DNA of 64,000 bases from Comamonadaceae bacterium OH2545_COT-014 (GCA_003859965.1 RQYR01000008.1:55009-119008); one strand, 5' to 3'; positions 10,601 to 19,429 are shown, counted from the first letter of the stretch. The notes: generated from the sequence alone by a model not told the origin. Numbers and translations are program-made.

Positions 10601-11806
10601 ATGTTCGACGTCTTGATCCGCGAAATGGCCGTGCGCTTCGGCTTGGGTGACAAAGGCCTGCCCTTGATGCAAATGCTGCTGGCCTACATGACGCAAAAGG
10701 AAACGGGGGGTTTGCCTGGTTTTCTGGAGAAATTCAAAGCCGCCGGGCTGGGTCCCATCATTCAGTCCTGGCTGGGCGGCGGCCCCAGCGCCCAGCCCGT
10801 TAGCAACAGCCAGCTGGAAACCGTGCTCGGCGGCAGTGGCGGCCTGCTCTCGCAACTGACTGCCCAGCTGGACGCCCCGCGTGACAACATCACCTCCGCA
10901 GTGGGTTACGTCCTGCCCCCGCTGGTCGGCAAGCTCACCCCGGGCGGCAGCATGCCTTCGGCCCTGCCGCCAGAAGTGAGCAGCATGGCCGCCACCGGGC
11001 AGGCACTGCTGGCCGCCCCGGCTGCCGCCAGCAGCGCGCAGGCCGCAGCAGGCGGCGGCATGATGAAATGGCTGCCTTGGGTGGTGGTGGCCGCCGCCGC
11101 CTTGTTCGGCCTGAGCTATTGCGGCAAGAACAAAGGCGCCACCACCCCTTCCGCGCCCGCTGCCCCGGTGGCCGAGCCCCCGGCCGTCACGGCCCCGGCC
11201 TCCACATCCGAGCCGGCATCCATGGCACCTCCCGCTTCTGCCAGCTCCGAGATCACGCCGCCCGTGGCCCCGGCCAGCGCCGAAGCCACCACAACCGCAC
11301 CGCTCGCTCCGGCATCGGAAACCGCGCCGCTGGCCACGTCAGAAGCCATGCCCACATCACCCGCCACCACAGGCGGCGCTTCTGAAGCCACCTCCGCTGC
11401 TGCTTCCGCCCCCGTGGCAGTCGCAGCCGGTACGGACGACGCCAATGCCCCCGCAGGCGCTTCGGTTGTGACCTGGACTTACAACGACACGCCCGCGCTG
11501 AAGGTTTATTTCGACACGGGCAAATCAGAAGTACCCGCCCAATTCGCCACTGAGGCGGCTACCCTGGTGGAACACCTGAAAACCCACCCAACGGCGCAGG
11601 CGGTGATTTCCGGCTTCAACGATCCCACCGGCAATGCGGCCCTGAACGCCGAGCTTTCGAAAAATCGCGCCAAGGCCGTACAGGCCGCCCTGGTGGCCGC
11701 TGGCGTGGCCGAAGATCGCACGGTGCTTGAAAAACCAGCAGACACCACCGGAAACACCATCAGCCGCGCTGCCGCCCGCCGGGTGGAAGTCATCATTCGC
11801 CCATGA
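10601..11806 (+). CDS. YidB-like (DUF937) - membrane segment - OmpA-domain protein
   Basis: A 401-residue envelope protein with three parts. Residues 1-145 resemble the YidB/DUF937 family (LGGGPSAQPVSNSQLETVLGG). One membrane helix (WLPWVVVAAAALFGLSYC) lies near 152-169. A long Ala/Pro/Thr linker (about 170-285) leads to a C-terminal OmpA-like peptidoglycan-binding domain with VYFDTGKSEVP and a closing RRVEVII. The start is supported by AAAGGAG ten bases upstream. It should sit in the inner membrane with the OmpA domain reaching the cell wall. A terminator follows, so it is transcribed alone. Confidence 0.85.
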   Translation: MFDVLIREMAVRFGLGDKGLPLMQMLLAYMTQKETGGLPGFLEKFKAAGLGPIIQSWLGGGPSAQPVSNSQLETVLGGSGGLLSQLTAQLDAPRDNITSAVGYVLPPLVGKLTPGGSMPSALPPEVSSMAATGQALLAAPAAASSAQAAAGGGMMKWLPWVVVAAAALFGLSYCGKNKGATTPSAPAAPVAEPPAVTAPASTSEPASMAPPASASSEITPPVAPASAEATTTAPLAPASETAPLATSEAMPTSPATTGGASEATSAAASAPVAVAAGTDDANAPAGASVVTWTYNDTPALKVYFDTGKSEVPAQFATEAATLVEHLKTHPTAQAVISGFNDPTGNAALNAELSKNRAKAVQAALVAAGVAEDRTVLEKPADTTGNTISRAAARRVEVIIRP

Positions 11807-11835
11807 AAATGCTTCAGCCATTCAAGGCATGAAAC

Positions 11836-11867
11836 AAAAAAACGGACGCCGTGGCGTCCGTTTTTTT
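11836..11867 (+). terminator. Intrinsic terminator after the YidB-OmpA gene
   Basis: Stem ACGGACGC/GCGTCCGT with a four-base loop, preceded by an A run and followed by seven T. The A run also allows it to work for the convergent grxD transcript. Confidence 0.85.
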
Positions 11868-11945
11868 ATGGCTTCGCTCATTCTGCGAGGCCAGGTTTTT
11901 CAGCCACCCCTGTGGCTAGTTAGGCAATGGCTGCCTCTGCCAGAA

Positions 11946-12263
11946 TCAGGCGCTGAGCAATTGCTGCAGCTCACCTGACTCGAACATCTCCATCATGATG
12001 TCGGAGCCGCCAATGAACTCGCCATTCACGTAAAGCTGCGGAATGGTCGGCCACTGGCTGTATTCCTTCACCCCCAGGCGGATCGCTTCGTCCTCCAGCA
12101 CGTTGACGGTGACCAGCTTGTCCAGATCCAGGCCACTGGCCTTCAGAATCTGCACGGCACGCCCAGAAAAACCACACATTGGAAAGCTGGCGCTGCCTTT
12201 CATGAAAAGCACCACCGGATTCTGCTTGACCAGCGCATCAATGCGCTGCTGCGCGTCACTCAT
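11946..12263 (-). CDS. grxD: Monothiol glutaredoxin Grx4 type
   Basis: A 105-residue monothiol glutaredoxin that carries or senses iron-sulphur clusters. The active site is CGFS (PMCGFSGRA, around residue 30), with the usual VVLFMKGS strand before it and the WPTIPQLYVNGEFIGG segment that binds glutathione. Length and motifs are complete. It is transcribed alone, towards the terminator shared with the YidB-OmpA gene. Confidence 0.95.
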   Translation of the reverse strand: MSDAQQRIDALVKQNPVVLFMKGSASFPMCGFSGRAVQILKASGLDLDKLVTVNVLEDEAIRLGVKEYSQWPTIPQLYVNGEFIGGSDIMMEMFESGELQQLLSA

Positions 12264-12367
12264 GACCCAACTCCTTTACGAATAAAAAGCAAATGCAGCA
12301 AATAAGCCGCGAAAACTGTGGCCGTGATTATTCCACCGGCACGCCTTCAGGATGCCACTGGAACAAC

Positions 12368-12393
12368 AATGGCCCGCACAATGGCGGGCCATT
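12368..12393 (-). terminator. Hairpin downstream of the H-NS-like gene
   Basis: A perfect 10-bp stem, AATGGCCCGC/GCGGGCCATT, with a six-base loop, located about 40 bases after the stop codon at 12435. There is no good T run, so it may stabilise the 3' end rather than terminate. Confidence 0.5.
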
Positions 12394-12434
12394 GACCATG
12401 CCTGGACCTGAAACCACCAGGCGCGGCAGCTGAA

Positions 12435-12737
12435 TCAGGCAATCAGGAAAGCGTTGCGATCCTTGCCTTCGATCCACTTGGGCGGCTTGCCCCGCCCGGT
12501 CCACGTGGCGCCGCTGGCTGGGTCACGGTACTTGGGCGCCACCTTGGCGCCGGCTTGGCGCGAAGCGCGACGGCGGCCGCTGGGGAAAATGTCCTGCTGC
12601 GTCAGGCCATATTGCTCAATCAGGGCATGAACCTTTTCCACCGCAGTGGCCAGTTCGCTTTTCCTTGCCTGCTCAGCCTGCGCCTGCAGCACGCTGATCT
12701 GGTTCAAGATTTCCTGGTAGCTTGGTGTCGTGGTCAT
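12435..12737 (-). CDS. H-NS family nucleoid protein
   Basis: A 100-residue H-NS-like protein of the type common in Burkholderiales. Residues 1-50 form a coiled-coil oligomerisation region (YQEILNQISVLQAQAEQARK). Residues 60-100 carry the DNA-binding motif ending in YRDPASGATWTGRGKPPKW, where the TGRGKPP core contacts AT-rich DNA. It probably silences AT-rich or foreign DNA, which is relevant to the AT-rich island at 60.4-62.3 kb. Single gene; start ATG at 12737. Confidence 0.92.
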   Translation of the reverse strand: MTTTPSYQEILNQISVLQAQAEQARKSELATAVEKVHALIEQYGLTQQDIFPSGRRRASRQAGAKVAPKYRDPASGATWTGRGKPPKWIEGKDRNAFLIA

Positions 12738-12815
12738 GGCAACCGAATATCCTTTTCAAAACAGTGATGGAATAGGAAGCCTGAATATAACACTCCGGAT
12801 TCTTTCTGGGCTTTT

Positions 12816-14120
12816 TTATCCCAAAAAACCTCCGGTCAAAGGCCGGGCCAGCACTTTTTCGATACGGCGCCCCTCCAGCGCCAGCACTTCAAACTCCCAG
12901 CCCGCCGCTTCAATATGCTCGCCAATACGCGGCAAATGCCCTGCTTCGGCTAGCAGAAGACCCGCCACGGTGTTGTAACGGCCTTTTTCCTCATTGGGCA
13001 ATGCCTTGATTTCAAGGCGGGCTTTCATTTCATTGACGGGCATCAACCCTTCCAGCTCCCAGGCCCCATTACCCACGGGGGTGGCCCATGCGTCCACGTG
13101 CGCACCGGGTTTCAGTTCGCCCGTAATGGCTTCGAGCAAATCACGCGGCGTCATCATGCCCTGCACCACGCCGTATTCGTCCACCACGAACATCAGACGC
13201 CCCGATTTGGCGCGCAACTGCTCCAGCATTTCCAAGCCACTCAGGGTTTCAGGCACAAAAGCGGCCGGCTGGCAATGCTTTTGAAGGGTTCCTTCCGCAT
13301 CCCGCCCCAGCTCCAGCAAGCGCGCCACGCCAATCATTCCAACGACTTCATCCAGCCCGCCCTGGCACACGGGATACCAGGAATGCGATTCCCGCTCGCC
13401 ACGGGCCGCCACATAATCCAAAGCCTCGGCCACCGTGTAATGCGCGTGCAGCCAGTCAATATCGCTGCGGGGCACCATCAGTGATGTCAAAGGCCGGTCA
13501 TCCAGATGAAACACATTGCGCACCATTTGGTGTTCGTGCGCTTCGATCAGGCCCGCATCCACCCCCTCTTCCAGACTGGCGGAAATTTCTTCCGCGGTGA
13601 CGGCCCGCGCACCGCTGTCATCAATCCGCAGCAGTTTCAGCACGCCCTGAGTAGAAAACGCCAGCAAGGCCACAAACGGCTTGGCCAGTGCCGCCAGCCA
13701 GCCCATGGGCTGCGCCACCCAGCGCGACACGGTTTCCGGATAAAGCTGCCCGATGCGCTTGGGCACCAGCTCGCCAAACACGATCGTGACGAAGGTGATG
13801 ACGGCCACCACCAGCACCGTGGCGGCAATGGCGGCGGCGCGCTCGCCCATGCCCAGGGCCATCAACCAGCCCGCCACCGGCCCGCTGAAAGCCGACTCGC
13901 CCACAATGCCGTTGAGCACCCCGATGGACGTGATGCCCACTTGCACGGTGGAAAGAAACTGGGTCGGGTCGGCCATCAGCTTCAGCGCGGCTTGGGCTCC
14001 CGCATCTCCCGCCTCGGACAAGGCCGCCAAACGCGCCTTGCGGCTGGACGCCAGCGCAAGCTCCGACATGGCAAACGCTCCGTTGAGCACGATCAGAAAA
14101 AGAATTAGCAGCAGTTCCAT
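12816..14120 (-). CDS. CorC/HlyC-type (CNNM) membrane protein
   Basis: A 434-residue hemolysin-family protein. Residues 1-190 form the DUF21/CNNM transmembrane domain, with the SELALASSRKARL start and FGELVPKRIGQLYPE. A CBS pair follows (about 205-330, MVPRSDIDWL and FVVDEYGVVQGMMTPRDLLEAI), then a C-terminal CorC_HlyC domain. The family is linked to magnesium or cobalt efflux. ATG at 14120 is used because it directly begins the first helix and has an AAAGGAGGAG site upstream. The gene is divergent from apaH with a gap of about 46 bases, so the promoters overlap. Confidence 0.88.
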   Translation of the reverse strand: MELLLILFLIVLNGAFAMSELALASSRKARLAALSEAGDAGAQAALKLMADPTQFLSTVQVGITSIGVLNGIVGESAFSGPVAGWLMALGMGERAAAIAATVLVVAVITFVTIVFGELVPKRIGQLYPETVSRWVAQPMGWLAALAKPFVALLAFSTQGVLKLLRIDDSGARAVTAEEISASLEEGVDAGLIEAHEHQMVRNVFHLDDRPLTSLMVPRSDIDWLHAHYTVAEALDYVAARGERESHSWYPVCQGGLDEVVGMIGVARLLELGRDAEGTLQKHCQPAAFVPETLSGLEMLEQLRAKSGRLMFVVDEYGVVQGMMTPRDLLEAITGELKPGAHVDAWATPVGNGAWELEGLMPVNEMKARLEIKALPNEEKGRYNTVAGLLLAEAGHLPRIGEHIEAAGWEFEVLALEGRRIEKVLARPLTGGFLG

Positions 14121-14166
14121 GCCTGTGCGGCTCCTCCTTTGATGGCCGCGCGAAGAAAATCGGATC

Positions 14167-15009
14167 ATGGCACTCTATCTGATCGGCGATGTGCAGGGCT
14201 GCGATGGCGCCCTGGCCCGCCTGCTGGATCTCATCGACTTTTCTCCCAGCCGCGACCGGCTGGTGCTTCTGGGCGACTTGGTCAACCGCGGCCCGCAGTC
14301 CGGCGCCGTCCTGAGGCGGCTGGTGAACTACGGTGACGCCGCTTGCGCCCTGCTGGGCAACCATGACCTGCACCTGCTGGCCTTGGCCTGGGGCGTGCGC
14401 CCACCCCATCGCAGCGACACCGTGGCTGAACTGCTGCAAGCCCCCGACGCCCCCGCCCTGCTGGACTGGCTTCGCCACCGCCCCCTGGCCTGGCAAGAAG
14501 CAGGCGTGCTGATGGTGCATGCCGGCGTGCTGCCGCCGTGGCGCGCCAGCGATGTGCTGACGCTTGCCGCCGAGGTGCACAGCGTGCTGCGCAGCCCGGC
14601 CGTGGGCGAATTTCTGCACCACATGTACGGCAACCAGCCCGACCAGTGGCGCCCCGGTTTGCGCGGCGTGGCCCGCCTGCGCGTCATCGTCAATGCGCTC
14701 ACGCGGCTGCGCTACTGCACTGCGGACGGACGCATGGAGTTCGACAGCAAGGAGGGCACAGGCCATGCCCCTTCCGGCTACATGCCCTGGTTTGATGTGC
14801 CAGGCCGCCTGACTGCGGGCGACGTGGTGGCTTTCGGCCACTGGTCCACGCTCGGCTGGGTGGACCGGCCTGACATCCTCTCGCTCGATACCGGTTGTGT
14901 CTGGGGAGGCTTTCTCAGCGCCGTGCGTTTGGGGCCAACGCCGCAAGACCGCACACTCATCCAGGTGCCTTGCCCGCAAGCACAAAGACCCGGCACACAC
15001 TCTGCCTAG
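14167..15009 (+). CDS. apaH: Symmetrical Ap4A hydrolase
   Basis: Metallophosphatase that splits diadenosine tetraphosphate to two ADP. The protein is 280 residues. The metal ligands stand in GDVQGC (residues 7-12), GDLVNRGP (about 38-45), GNHDLHLLA (about 65-73) and MVHAGVLP, the classic ApaH pattern. The start ATG at 14167 is two codons before the conserved LIGDVQG. The C-terminus has FGHWSTLGW and LDTGCVWGG. It is divergent from the CorC-like gene. Confidence 0.95.
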   Translation: MALYLIGDVQGCDGALARLLDLIDFSPSRDRLVLLGDLVNRGPQSGAVLRRLVNYGDAACALLGNHDLHLLALAWGVRPPHRSDTVAELLQAPDAPALLDWLRHRPLAWQEAGVLMVHAGVLPPWRASDVLTLAAEVHSVLRSPAVGEFLHHMYGNQPDQWRPGLRGVARLRVIVNALTRLRYCTADGRMEFDSKEGTGHAPSGYMPWFDVPGRLTAGDVVAFGHWSTLGWVDRPDILSLDTGCVWGGFLSAVRLGPTPQDRTLIQVPCPQAQRPGTHSA

Positions 15010-15186
15010 CCCATGCGGTGCTTTCCCCTCCGGAGGTGGCCTAGTCACAAGATGGCGGCAGCGGCATGCATGGCCCGTCGCCACGCATCTCACGTCGTGC
15101 TGAACCACGCCACCACTGGCACCATTCCTACACCGCAGCCACGGGGGCTCTGCTAGCATCCTGTTCCAGTTTTACAGGAGCACACC

Positions 15187-15507
15187 ATGCCTAACATCGT
15201 CGATTCCGCCATTGAAACCAAAGAGCAGCTGGCATCCAACCTGCGCCGTCTGATTGCCGATGCCGAAGACCTGCTGAGCGCCACCGCAGGCCAAACCGAT
15301 AGCCGTGTAGCCGAGCTGCGCGCCCGCGCTCGCGAAAACCTGCTGGTCGCCCGCGAAAAGCTGGCTGACGCGGATGCCGCCATTCGCGCCAAAACCCGTG
15401 AAGTGGCCGCCGCCACCGACGACTATGTGCACGACAACCCATGGTCTTCCATCGGCGCAGCCGCTGCACTGGGCCTGCTCATCGGCGTGCTGATCGGCCG
15501 CCGCTGA
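15187..15507 (+). CDS. DUF883 (ElaB/YqjD-like) inner-membrane protein
   Basis: A 106-residue protein of the YqjD/ElaB type. It has a helical charged region (residues 1-80) and a single C-terminal anchor with glycines (SIGAAAALGLLIGVLIGRR). E. coli relatives sit in the inner membrane and bind ribosomes in stationary phase; whether this one does is not known. A strong ACAGGAG ribosome site precedes ATG 15187, and TAGCAT near 15155 may be the -10 box. It begins the three-gene run DUF883-YqjE-YqjK, as in enterobacteria. Confidence 0.88.
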   Translation: MPNIVDSAIETKEQLASNLRRLIADAEDLLSATAGQTDSRVAELRARARENLLVAREKLADADAAIRAKTREVAAATDDYVHDNPWSSIGAAAALGLLIGVLIGRR

Positions 15508-15603
15508 CCCAAGCGCCTATAACACTCCCCCACCCCAGGCCGGACCAGCGGAAACCTCTGCGTTCCGCGACTCCGGCCATTCTTTTTCTGCCCCGTCAAG
15601 CAT

Positions 15604-15990
15604 ATGCCCATGTCTGACTTTCTTACCCGGCGCGGCGTTGCCGGCCGCCTGCGCGGCTTGCTGGCCGACACGCTGGAGCTGGCGCAGGTTCGCCTGGAGC
15701 TGCTCATCATCGAGGCCCGCGAAGAAGCGGCCCGCCTGCTTTCCATGATCGTCTTCGGGCTGGTGTCGGTCATCTTCATCAGCTTCGGGCTCGTGTTTTT
15801 GGCGGTTTTCCTCACCGTCTGGATGTGGGATACCCATCGCCTGCTGCTGTTGGGCATTTTTACCGCGCTTTTCCTGGGCGGCGGCCTTACATTGCTGGGG
15901 TTGGCTGTGGCGCGCGCGCGCGAAGACACCCGCCTGTTTGCCACCAGCCGTCAAGAACTGCAACGCGACCAGGAAGAATTGCGCCCATGA
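15604..15990 (+). CDS. YqjE-like membrane protein
   Basis: A 128-residue protein with an amphipathic N-terminus and two membrane helices (about 47-72 and 82-105). It belongs to the group often named phage holin family/YqjE, though nothing phage-related is present here. Its position between the DUF883 gene and a YqjK-like gene supports the YqjE assignment. Two starts are possible, ATG 15604 and ATG 15610. The stop overlaps the next start (ATGA), so translation is coupled. Confidence 0.8.
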   Translation: MPMSDFLTRRGVAGRLRGLLADTLELAQVRLELLIIEAREEAARLLSMIVFGLVSVIFISFGLVFLAVFLTVWMWDTHRLLLLGIFTALFLGGGLTLLGLAVARAREDTRLFATSRQELQRDQEELRP

Positions 15991-16376
15991 ACGACCAAAT
16001 TCCTACCCCCGGCTTGGCCAGCGCCCTGTTCAGGCGCCAGTCGCGTGACGCCTTGGCGGCTCGCCGCATGCAACTGCAGCAGCGTTCCACGCAGCTGCGC
16101 CAGCAAATCGCCCAAGGCTCCCACGTTTTCCAGCCGGCCGCACGTGTCGCCGACCGTGTTTCTGGCGTTGCCGATCAGGTACGGCAACATGCTCGCCAGC
16201 AAGGGCCGTTTCTCATGCTGCTGCTTTCCGCGCTGGCGGGCGCCAGCCTGGTGCGCCCGCGTCTTCTCATGGGCTTGGGGCTGCGCGCATGGTCTGGCTG
16301 GCAGGCCTACCTGCGCCTGCGCCCTCTGGCGCAAGGCTTCATGCGCGGGCTGGCTCGCGGGCGCTCCTTGCGCTGA
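15987..16376 (+). CDS. YqjK-like protein
   Basis: A 129-residue basic protein. It has an arginine- and glutamine-rich helical half (residues 15-70), then a hydrophobic stretch (PFLMLLLSALAGASLV) and an arginine-rich tail. Sequence similarity to YqjK is weak by eye. The call rests mainly on the ATGA overlap with the YqjE-like gene and on the conserved gene order. Confidence 0.65.
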   Translation: MNDQIPTPGLASALFRRQSRDALAARRMQLQQRSTQLRQQIAQGSHVFQPAARVADRVSGVADQVRQHARQQGPFLMLLLSALAGASLVRPRLLMGLGLRAWSGWQAYLRLRPLAQGFMRGLARGRSLR

Positions 16377-16738
16377 GGCGGCTTGCCGCCCCTTGCCCCT
16401 TGCCCCTTGCCCCTTGCAGGCAGGCATGTCAGGCAAAACCCGTCATTTCAGACTGCTCTTGCCGATGCCCCTTCGGCCCCGCCTGCCATTCCCGCCGTTC
16501 TCACCCGTTCCCAGGTTGTCAACCGTCCTCGTGCCTGACGCAGCCCACCACGTGGGCTCGTTTGGTTCACCCGGCTTGGCGCTGCTGACTGGCAGGCGCG
16601 CAAACCGCTTTGAGCCAAGCTGCGCGGCCAACCACACCAACACGTTAAGCTGCCGTTTCCCGCGTTCTGCATGTTCCCCGTATCGCATGCGGCCACGCGA
16701 GCCACAAAGTCGCACAGCCGGATCGGATTTTCTTTGCC
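16377..16738. other. Intergenic region with a short tandem repeat
   Basis: 362 bases with no supported gene. At 16389-16416 the heptamer CCCCTTG is repeated four times exactly. Nothing else is recognised, and no clear promoter for the next gene was found. Confidence 0.5.
16389..16416. repeat. Tandem repeat, (CCCCTTG)x4
   Basis: Four perfect head-to-tail 7-base units just after the YqjK-like stop codon. It is non-coding and prone to slippage. Confidence 0.85.
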
Positions 16739-17542
16739 GTGAAACGCTTTCATTCCCGCCCCGCCACCTTACCCGCCTCACTGGACTCACGCCCCGACGT
16801 GCTGCGGGTGGCCTCATACAACATCCACAAGGGCGTGCAGGGACTCGGGCCTGCGCGACGGCTTGAAATTCACAACCTGGCGCTGGCCGTGGACGCGCTG
16901 GATGCCGACATCATTTGCTTGCAAGAAGTGCGCCGCCTCAACCGGCGCGAAGCCGGTTACTTCACCCGCTGGCCAGAGCTGCCGCAAGCCGACTTCCTGG
17001 CCCCCGAAGGTTATGAGGCGGTCTATCGCACCAATGCCGTGACGCGGCATGGAGAGCATGGCAACGCCCTGCTTTCACGCTGGCCCGTCATCACGCACCG
17101 GCATGAAGACATGTCCGACCACCGCTTCGAGCAGCGCGGCCTGCTGCATGTGCAAGTGCTGGTCGCCGGCACCCCGCTGCATGTGATCGTGGTGCATTTC
17201 GGCCTGCTGCCCGCCAGCCGCATCCGGCAGACCTTGCAGCTGCAACGCTATATCGCGCGGGAAATCCCGCCGCACGTCCCCCTGGTCGTGGCCGGAGACT
17301 TCAACGACTGGGGCATGCGCATCCGCCGCCTGCTGCGCAGCGACGCACTGCACAGCTTTGAAGGGCCTCGCACCTTCACCTACCCGTCACGCCTGCCCCT
17401 GGTTCAGCTTGATCACATCTACGCCCGCGGCATGCAGCCACTGGCACTGACCGCCCCCAGGGGACGCATTTGGGCCCGCATGTCCGATCACCTGCCGCTG
17501 ATTGCCGAATTCCGGCTGCATCCGGAACACGCCCCTACTTGA
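16739..17542 (+). CDS. Endonuclease/exonuclease/phosphatase family protein
   Basis: A 267-residue EEP-fold metal-dependent hydrolase. Family motifs are clear: RVASYNIHKGVQG (about 24-36), ICLQEVRRLN (about 60-69), VAGDFNDWG (about 180-188), QLDHIYARG and MSDHLPLIAEF at the end. Relatives cleave DNA or phosphoesters; the substrate here is unknown. The likely start is GTG at 16739, as no ATG lies between it and the first motif. No signal peptide is evident. It stands alone. Confidence 0.85.
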   Translation: MKRFHSRPATLPASLDSRPDVLRVASYNIHKGVQGLGPARRLEIHNLALAVDALDADIICLQEVRRLNRREAGYFTRWPELPQADFLAPEGYEAVYRTNAVTRHGEHGNALLSRWPVITHRHEDMSDHRFEQRGLLHVQVLVAGTPLHVIVVHFGLLPASRIRQTLQLQRYIAREIPPHVPLVVAGDFNDWGMRIRRLLRSDALHSFEGPRTFTYPSRLPLVQLDHIYARGMQPLALTAPRGRIWARMSDHLPLIAEFRLHPEHAPT

Positions 17543-17562
17543 CGCACCGCCGAGCACAATTA

Positions 17563-17612
17563 CAAAAACTATAGCAACAAATGGCGTCAAATCAGCCGAA
17601 AAGCCCTTTTTC
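17563..17612 (+). repeat. ATAGC-type dispersed repeat, copy 2
   Basis: AAAAACT, ATAGC, about 21 bases of spacer, then CGAAAAGCCC and a T run. It sits 20 bases after the EEP gene and may end its transcript. Confidence 0.5.
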
Positions 17613-17746
17613 ACCCATCAAAGAGCCTTGACGGAAATCGAACCGCCCTGGATTGACCTGCCAGAAAACCTGGCAAGTCAGCGCATGACAAAACGGCGCG
17701 GTCAAACGGCTTCTCGCATGAGTCAAAAAACCTCACCAGCCATGAA

Positions 17747-17784
17747 AAAGCCGCCGCACATCAAACCTGATGTGCGGCGGCTTT
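17747..17784 (-). terminator. Intrinsic terminator of the rpsF-priB-rpsR-rplI operon
   Basis: A perfect 17-bp stem with a four-base loop, the longest hairpin in the window. Read on the minus strand it is followed by TTTTTC. It lies about 100 bases after the rplI stop codon. Confidence 0.85.
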
Positions 17785-17882
17785 GAAGATGAACCTCGCG
17801 TGGTGCAGGCAAATACTAGCTTGTTGTTACTTCGCGCTTTGCCTCTCACCGCAGAGCCGCCTGAGCGGCTTCTGCAGGGCCA

Positions 17883-18338
17883 TCAAGCCGTTTCGCCGTA
17901 AACCGAAACCGTCACTTCAACCACTACGTCCGTATGCAGGGCGACGGCCACAGTGTTGTCACCCACGGTTTTGATGGGGCCGGCGGGCAGACGGATTTGC
18001 GATTTGTGCACCTGCACGCCGTGCTGCTTGTTCAGCTCTTCGGCAATGTCGTGATTGGTCACGGAGCCGAACAGGCGGCCGTCCACACCGGCCTTTTGCG
18101 TCAGCTTCACGGTGGCGCCGTTCAGCTTCTCGCCCTGGGCCTGTGCGGCAGCCAGCTTCTCGGCGGCCTGCTTTTCCAGCTCGGCACGGCGCGCCTCGAA
18201 CTCGGCCTTGTTGGCTTCGGTGGCGCGGCGGGCACGACCGGTGGGAATCAGGTAGTTGCGGGCATAGCCGTCTTTGACCTTGACGATCTCACCCAGCGTG
18301 CCCAGATTGGCAATCTTGTCCAGAAGAATGACTTGCAT
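17883..18338 (-). CDS. rplI: 50S ribosomal protein L9
   Basis: Complete L9 of 151 residues. It has the N-terminal RNA-binding domain [32 protein letters not shown], the long connecting helix (about 41-75) and a C-terminal domain ending in VSVYGETA. It is last in the operon with rpsF, priB and rpsR, 28 bases after rpsR. The strong hairpin at 17747-17784 should end the transcript. Confidence 0.98.
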   Translation of the reverse strand: MQVILLDKIANLGTLGEIVKVKDGYARNYLIPTGRARRATEANKAEFEARRAELEKQAAEKLAAAQAQGEKLNGATVKLTQKAGVDGRLFGSVTNHDIAEELNKQHGVQVHKSQIRLPAGPIKTVGDNTVAVALHTDVVVEVTVSVYGETA

Positions 18339-18366
18339 GTATGTTTCTCCTTGCTGCGCGGGGCGA

Positions 18367-18648
18367 TCAGATACGGTGCTTGTCCGTGTAAGGCAGCAAT
18401 GCCAGGAAACGCGCGCGCTTGATGGCAGTGTTGAGCTGACGCTGGTAGATCGCCCGGGTGCCGGTCAGGCGGGCGGGAATGATCTTTCCGTTTTCGGCGA
18501 TGAAGTCGCGCAGCGTATCGACGTCCTTGTAGTCGATTTCCTCAACGCCAGCGACCGTGAAGCGGCAGAAACGCTTGCGCTTGAACAGCAGCGACTGGGT
18601 GTTGCGCTTGGGACGCTTGTCCTTGTTGAATTTCTTGAACGTGGCCAT
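18367..18648 (-). CDS. rpsR: 30S ribosomal protein S18
   Basis: Complete S18 of 93 residues with the core [22 protein letters not shown] and [14 protein letters not shown]. It begins at the base next to the priB stop codon, so the two genes abut. S18 pairs with S6, the first gene of this operon. Confidence 0.98.
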   Translation of the reverse strand: MATFKKFNKDKRPKRNTQSLLFKRKRFCRFTVAGVEEIDYKDVDTLRDFIAENGKIIPARLTGTRAIYQRQLNTAIKRARFLALLPYTDKHRI

Positions 18649-18954
18649 TTAAGAGCCTCCTTGAAACTGATCTTGCTGAAAATCCTGGATGTGGAACACA
18701 ACCTGCCTCGATTGGCGCGGACTGGCCAGAAACCCGGCAAAGCGCCAGCGGGAGCCAGCACCGTGACGGTCAAGCCGCTCCGCCAAGGCGCCCAGCGCCA
18801 CGGCCTTGAGGCTTAGTCTGACCTGGCGCACATGGCCTGCCTCTTCCACGCTGGACTCATGCTCAATGTGCATGTCCAGCGCCGGCAGGCCTGCCGGGGT
18901 GAAGCGCAGGGCACCACGCTCGGTGATGACGCCCGCAATTTCAACCCGGTTCAC
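18649..18954 (-). CDS. priB: Primosomal replication protein N
   Basis: A 101-residue OB-fold single-stranded-DNA-binding protein that helps restart stalled forks with PriA. It begins NRVEIAGVITERGALRFTPAGLPALDMHIEH. The start is a GTG at 18954. Its place between rpsF and rpsR is characteristic and decides the name. It follows rpsF by 16 bases. Confidence 0.94.
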   Translation of the reverse strand: MNRVEIAGVITERGALRFTPAGLPALDMHIEHESSVEEAGHVRQVRLSLKAVALGALAERLDRHGAGSRWRFAGFLASPRQSRQVVFHIQDFQQDQFQGGS

Positions 18955-18970
18955 ACCGCGCCAGTGGGCA

Positions 18971-19336
18971 TCAGTTGGCCTGCTCCGCCTGCTGGGCCTT
19001 GCGCGCTTCCTCGCGCTCGACGGTCTTCATCATGGCCGAAGGGGCGGTTTCCGCCTTGACCTTCTGCACGGTCAGGTGGCGCAGCACGGCATCGTTGAAC
19101 TTGAACGCGTGCTCCAGTTCGCCCATCACGGCCTGATCAGCCTCGATGTTCAGGCACAGGTAGTGCGCCTTGGCCAGCTTGTTGATCTGGTAAGCCAGCT
19201 GACGGCGGCCCCAGTCTTCCTGGCGATGAATCTTGCCGCCACCGGCCGTGATCATGCCTTTGTAGCGCTCCAGCATGGCAGGCACTTGCTCGCTCTGATC
19301 CGGGTGGATGAGCAAAATGATTTCGTAATGACGCAT
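18971..19336 (-). CDS. rpsF: 30S ribosomal protein S6
   Basis: Complete S6 of 121 residues, starting [21 protein letters not shown] and with the usual charged C-terminal tail (about 98-121). An AAGGAG ribosome site lies just before ATG 19336. It is the first gene of the operon. The 5' leader carries two hairpins that could make expression dependent on the S6-S18 complex or on attenuation. Confidence 0.98.
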   Translation of the reverse strand: MRHYEIILLIHPDQSEQVPAMLERYKGMITAGGGKIHRQEDWGRRQLAYQINKLAKAHYLCLNIEADQAVMGELEHAFKFNDAVLRHLTVQKVKAETAPSAMMKTVEREEARKAQQAEQAN

Positions 19337-19358
19337 TCAAACTCCTTGTGGATAAGGC

Positions 19359-19416
19359 GATGCCGCCGAAACGGCAGCATCAGAAAAAGCCGCCCCCGGC
19401 GTCGGCGGGGTGCGGC
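19359..19416 (-). promoter_or_regulatory. rpsF leader with a terminator-like hairpin and a second stem
   Basis: On the minus strand, a 10-bp stem with one bulged A (19389-19416) runs directly into TTTTT. A second 10-bp stem (19359-19381) follows, just before the ribosome site. This is the layout of an attenuator or of a ribosomal-protein-binding leader. Which of these it is cannot be settled from sequence. Confidence 0.6.
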
Positions 19417-19429
19417 AAGGTAACTGCGG

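Noticed and set aside
15604..15990. Prophage holin
   Set aside because: The protein falls in the group sometimes labelled phage holin, but its neighbours (DUF883 and YqjK-like) and the lack of any phage gene make it YqjE.
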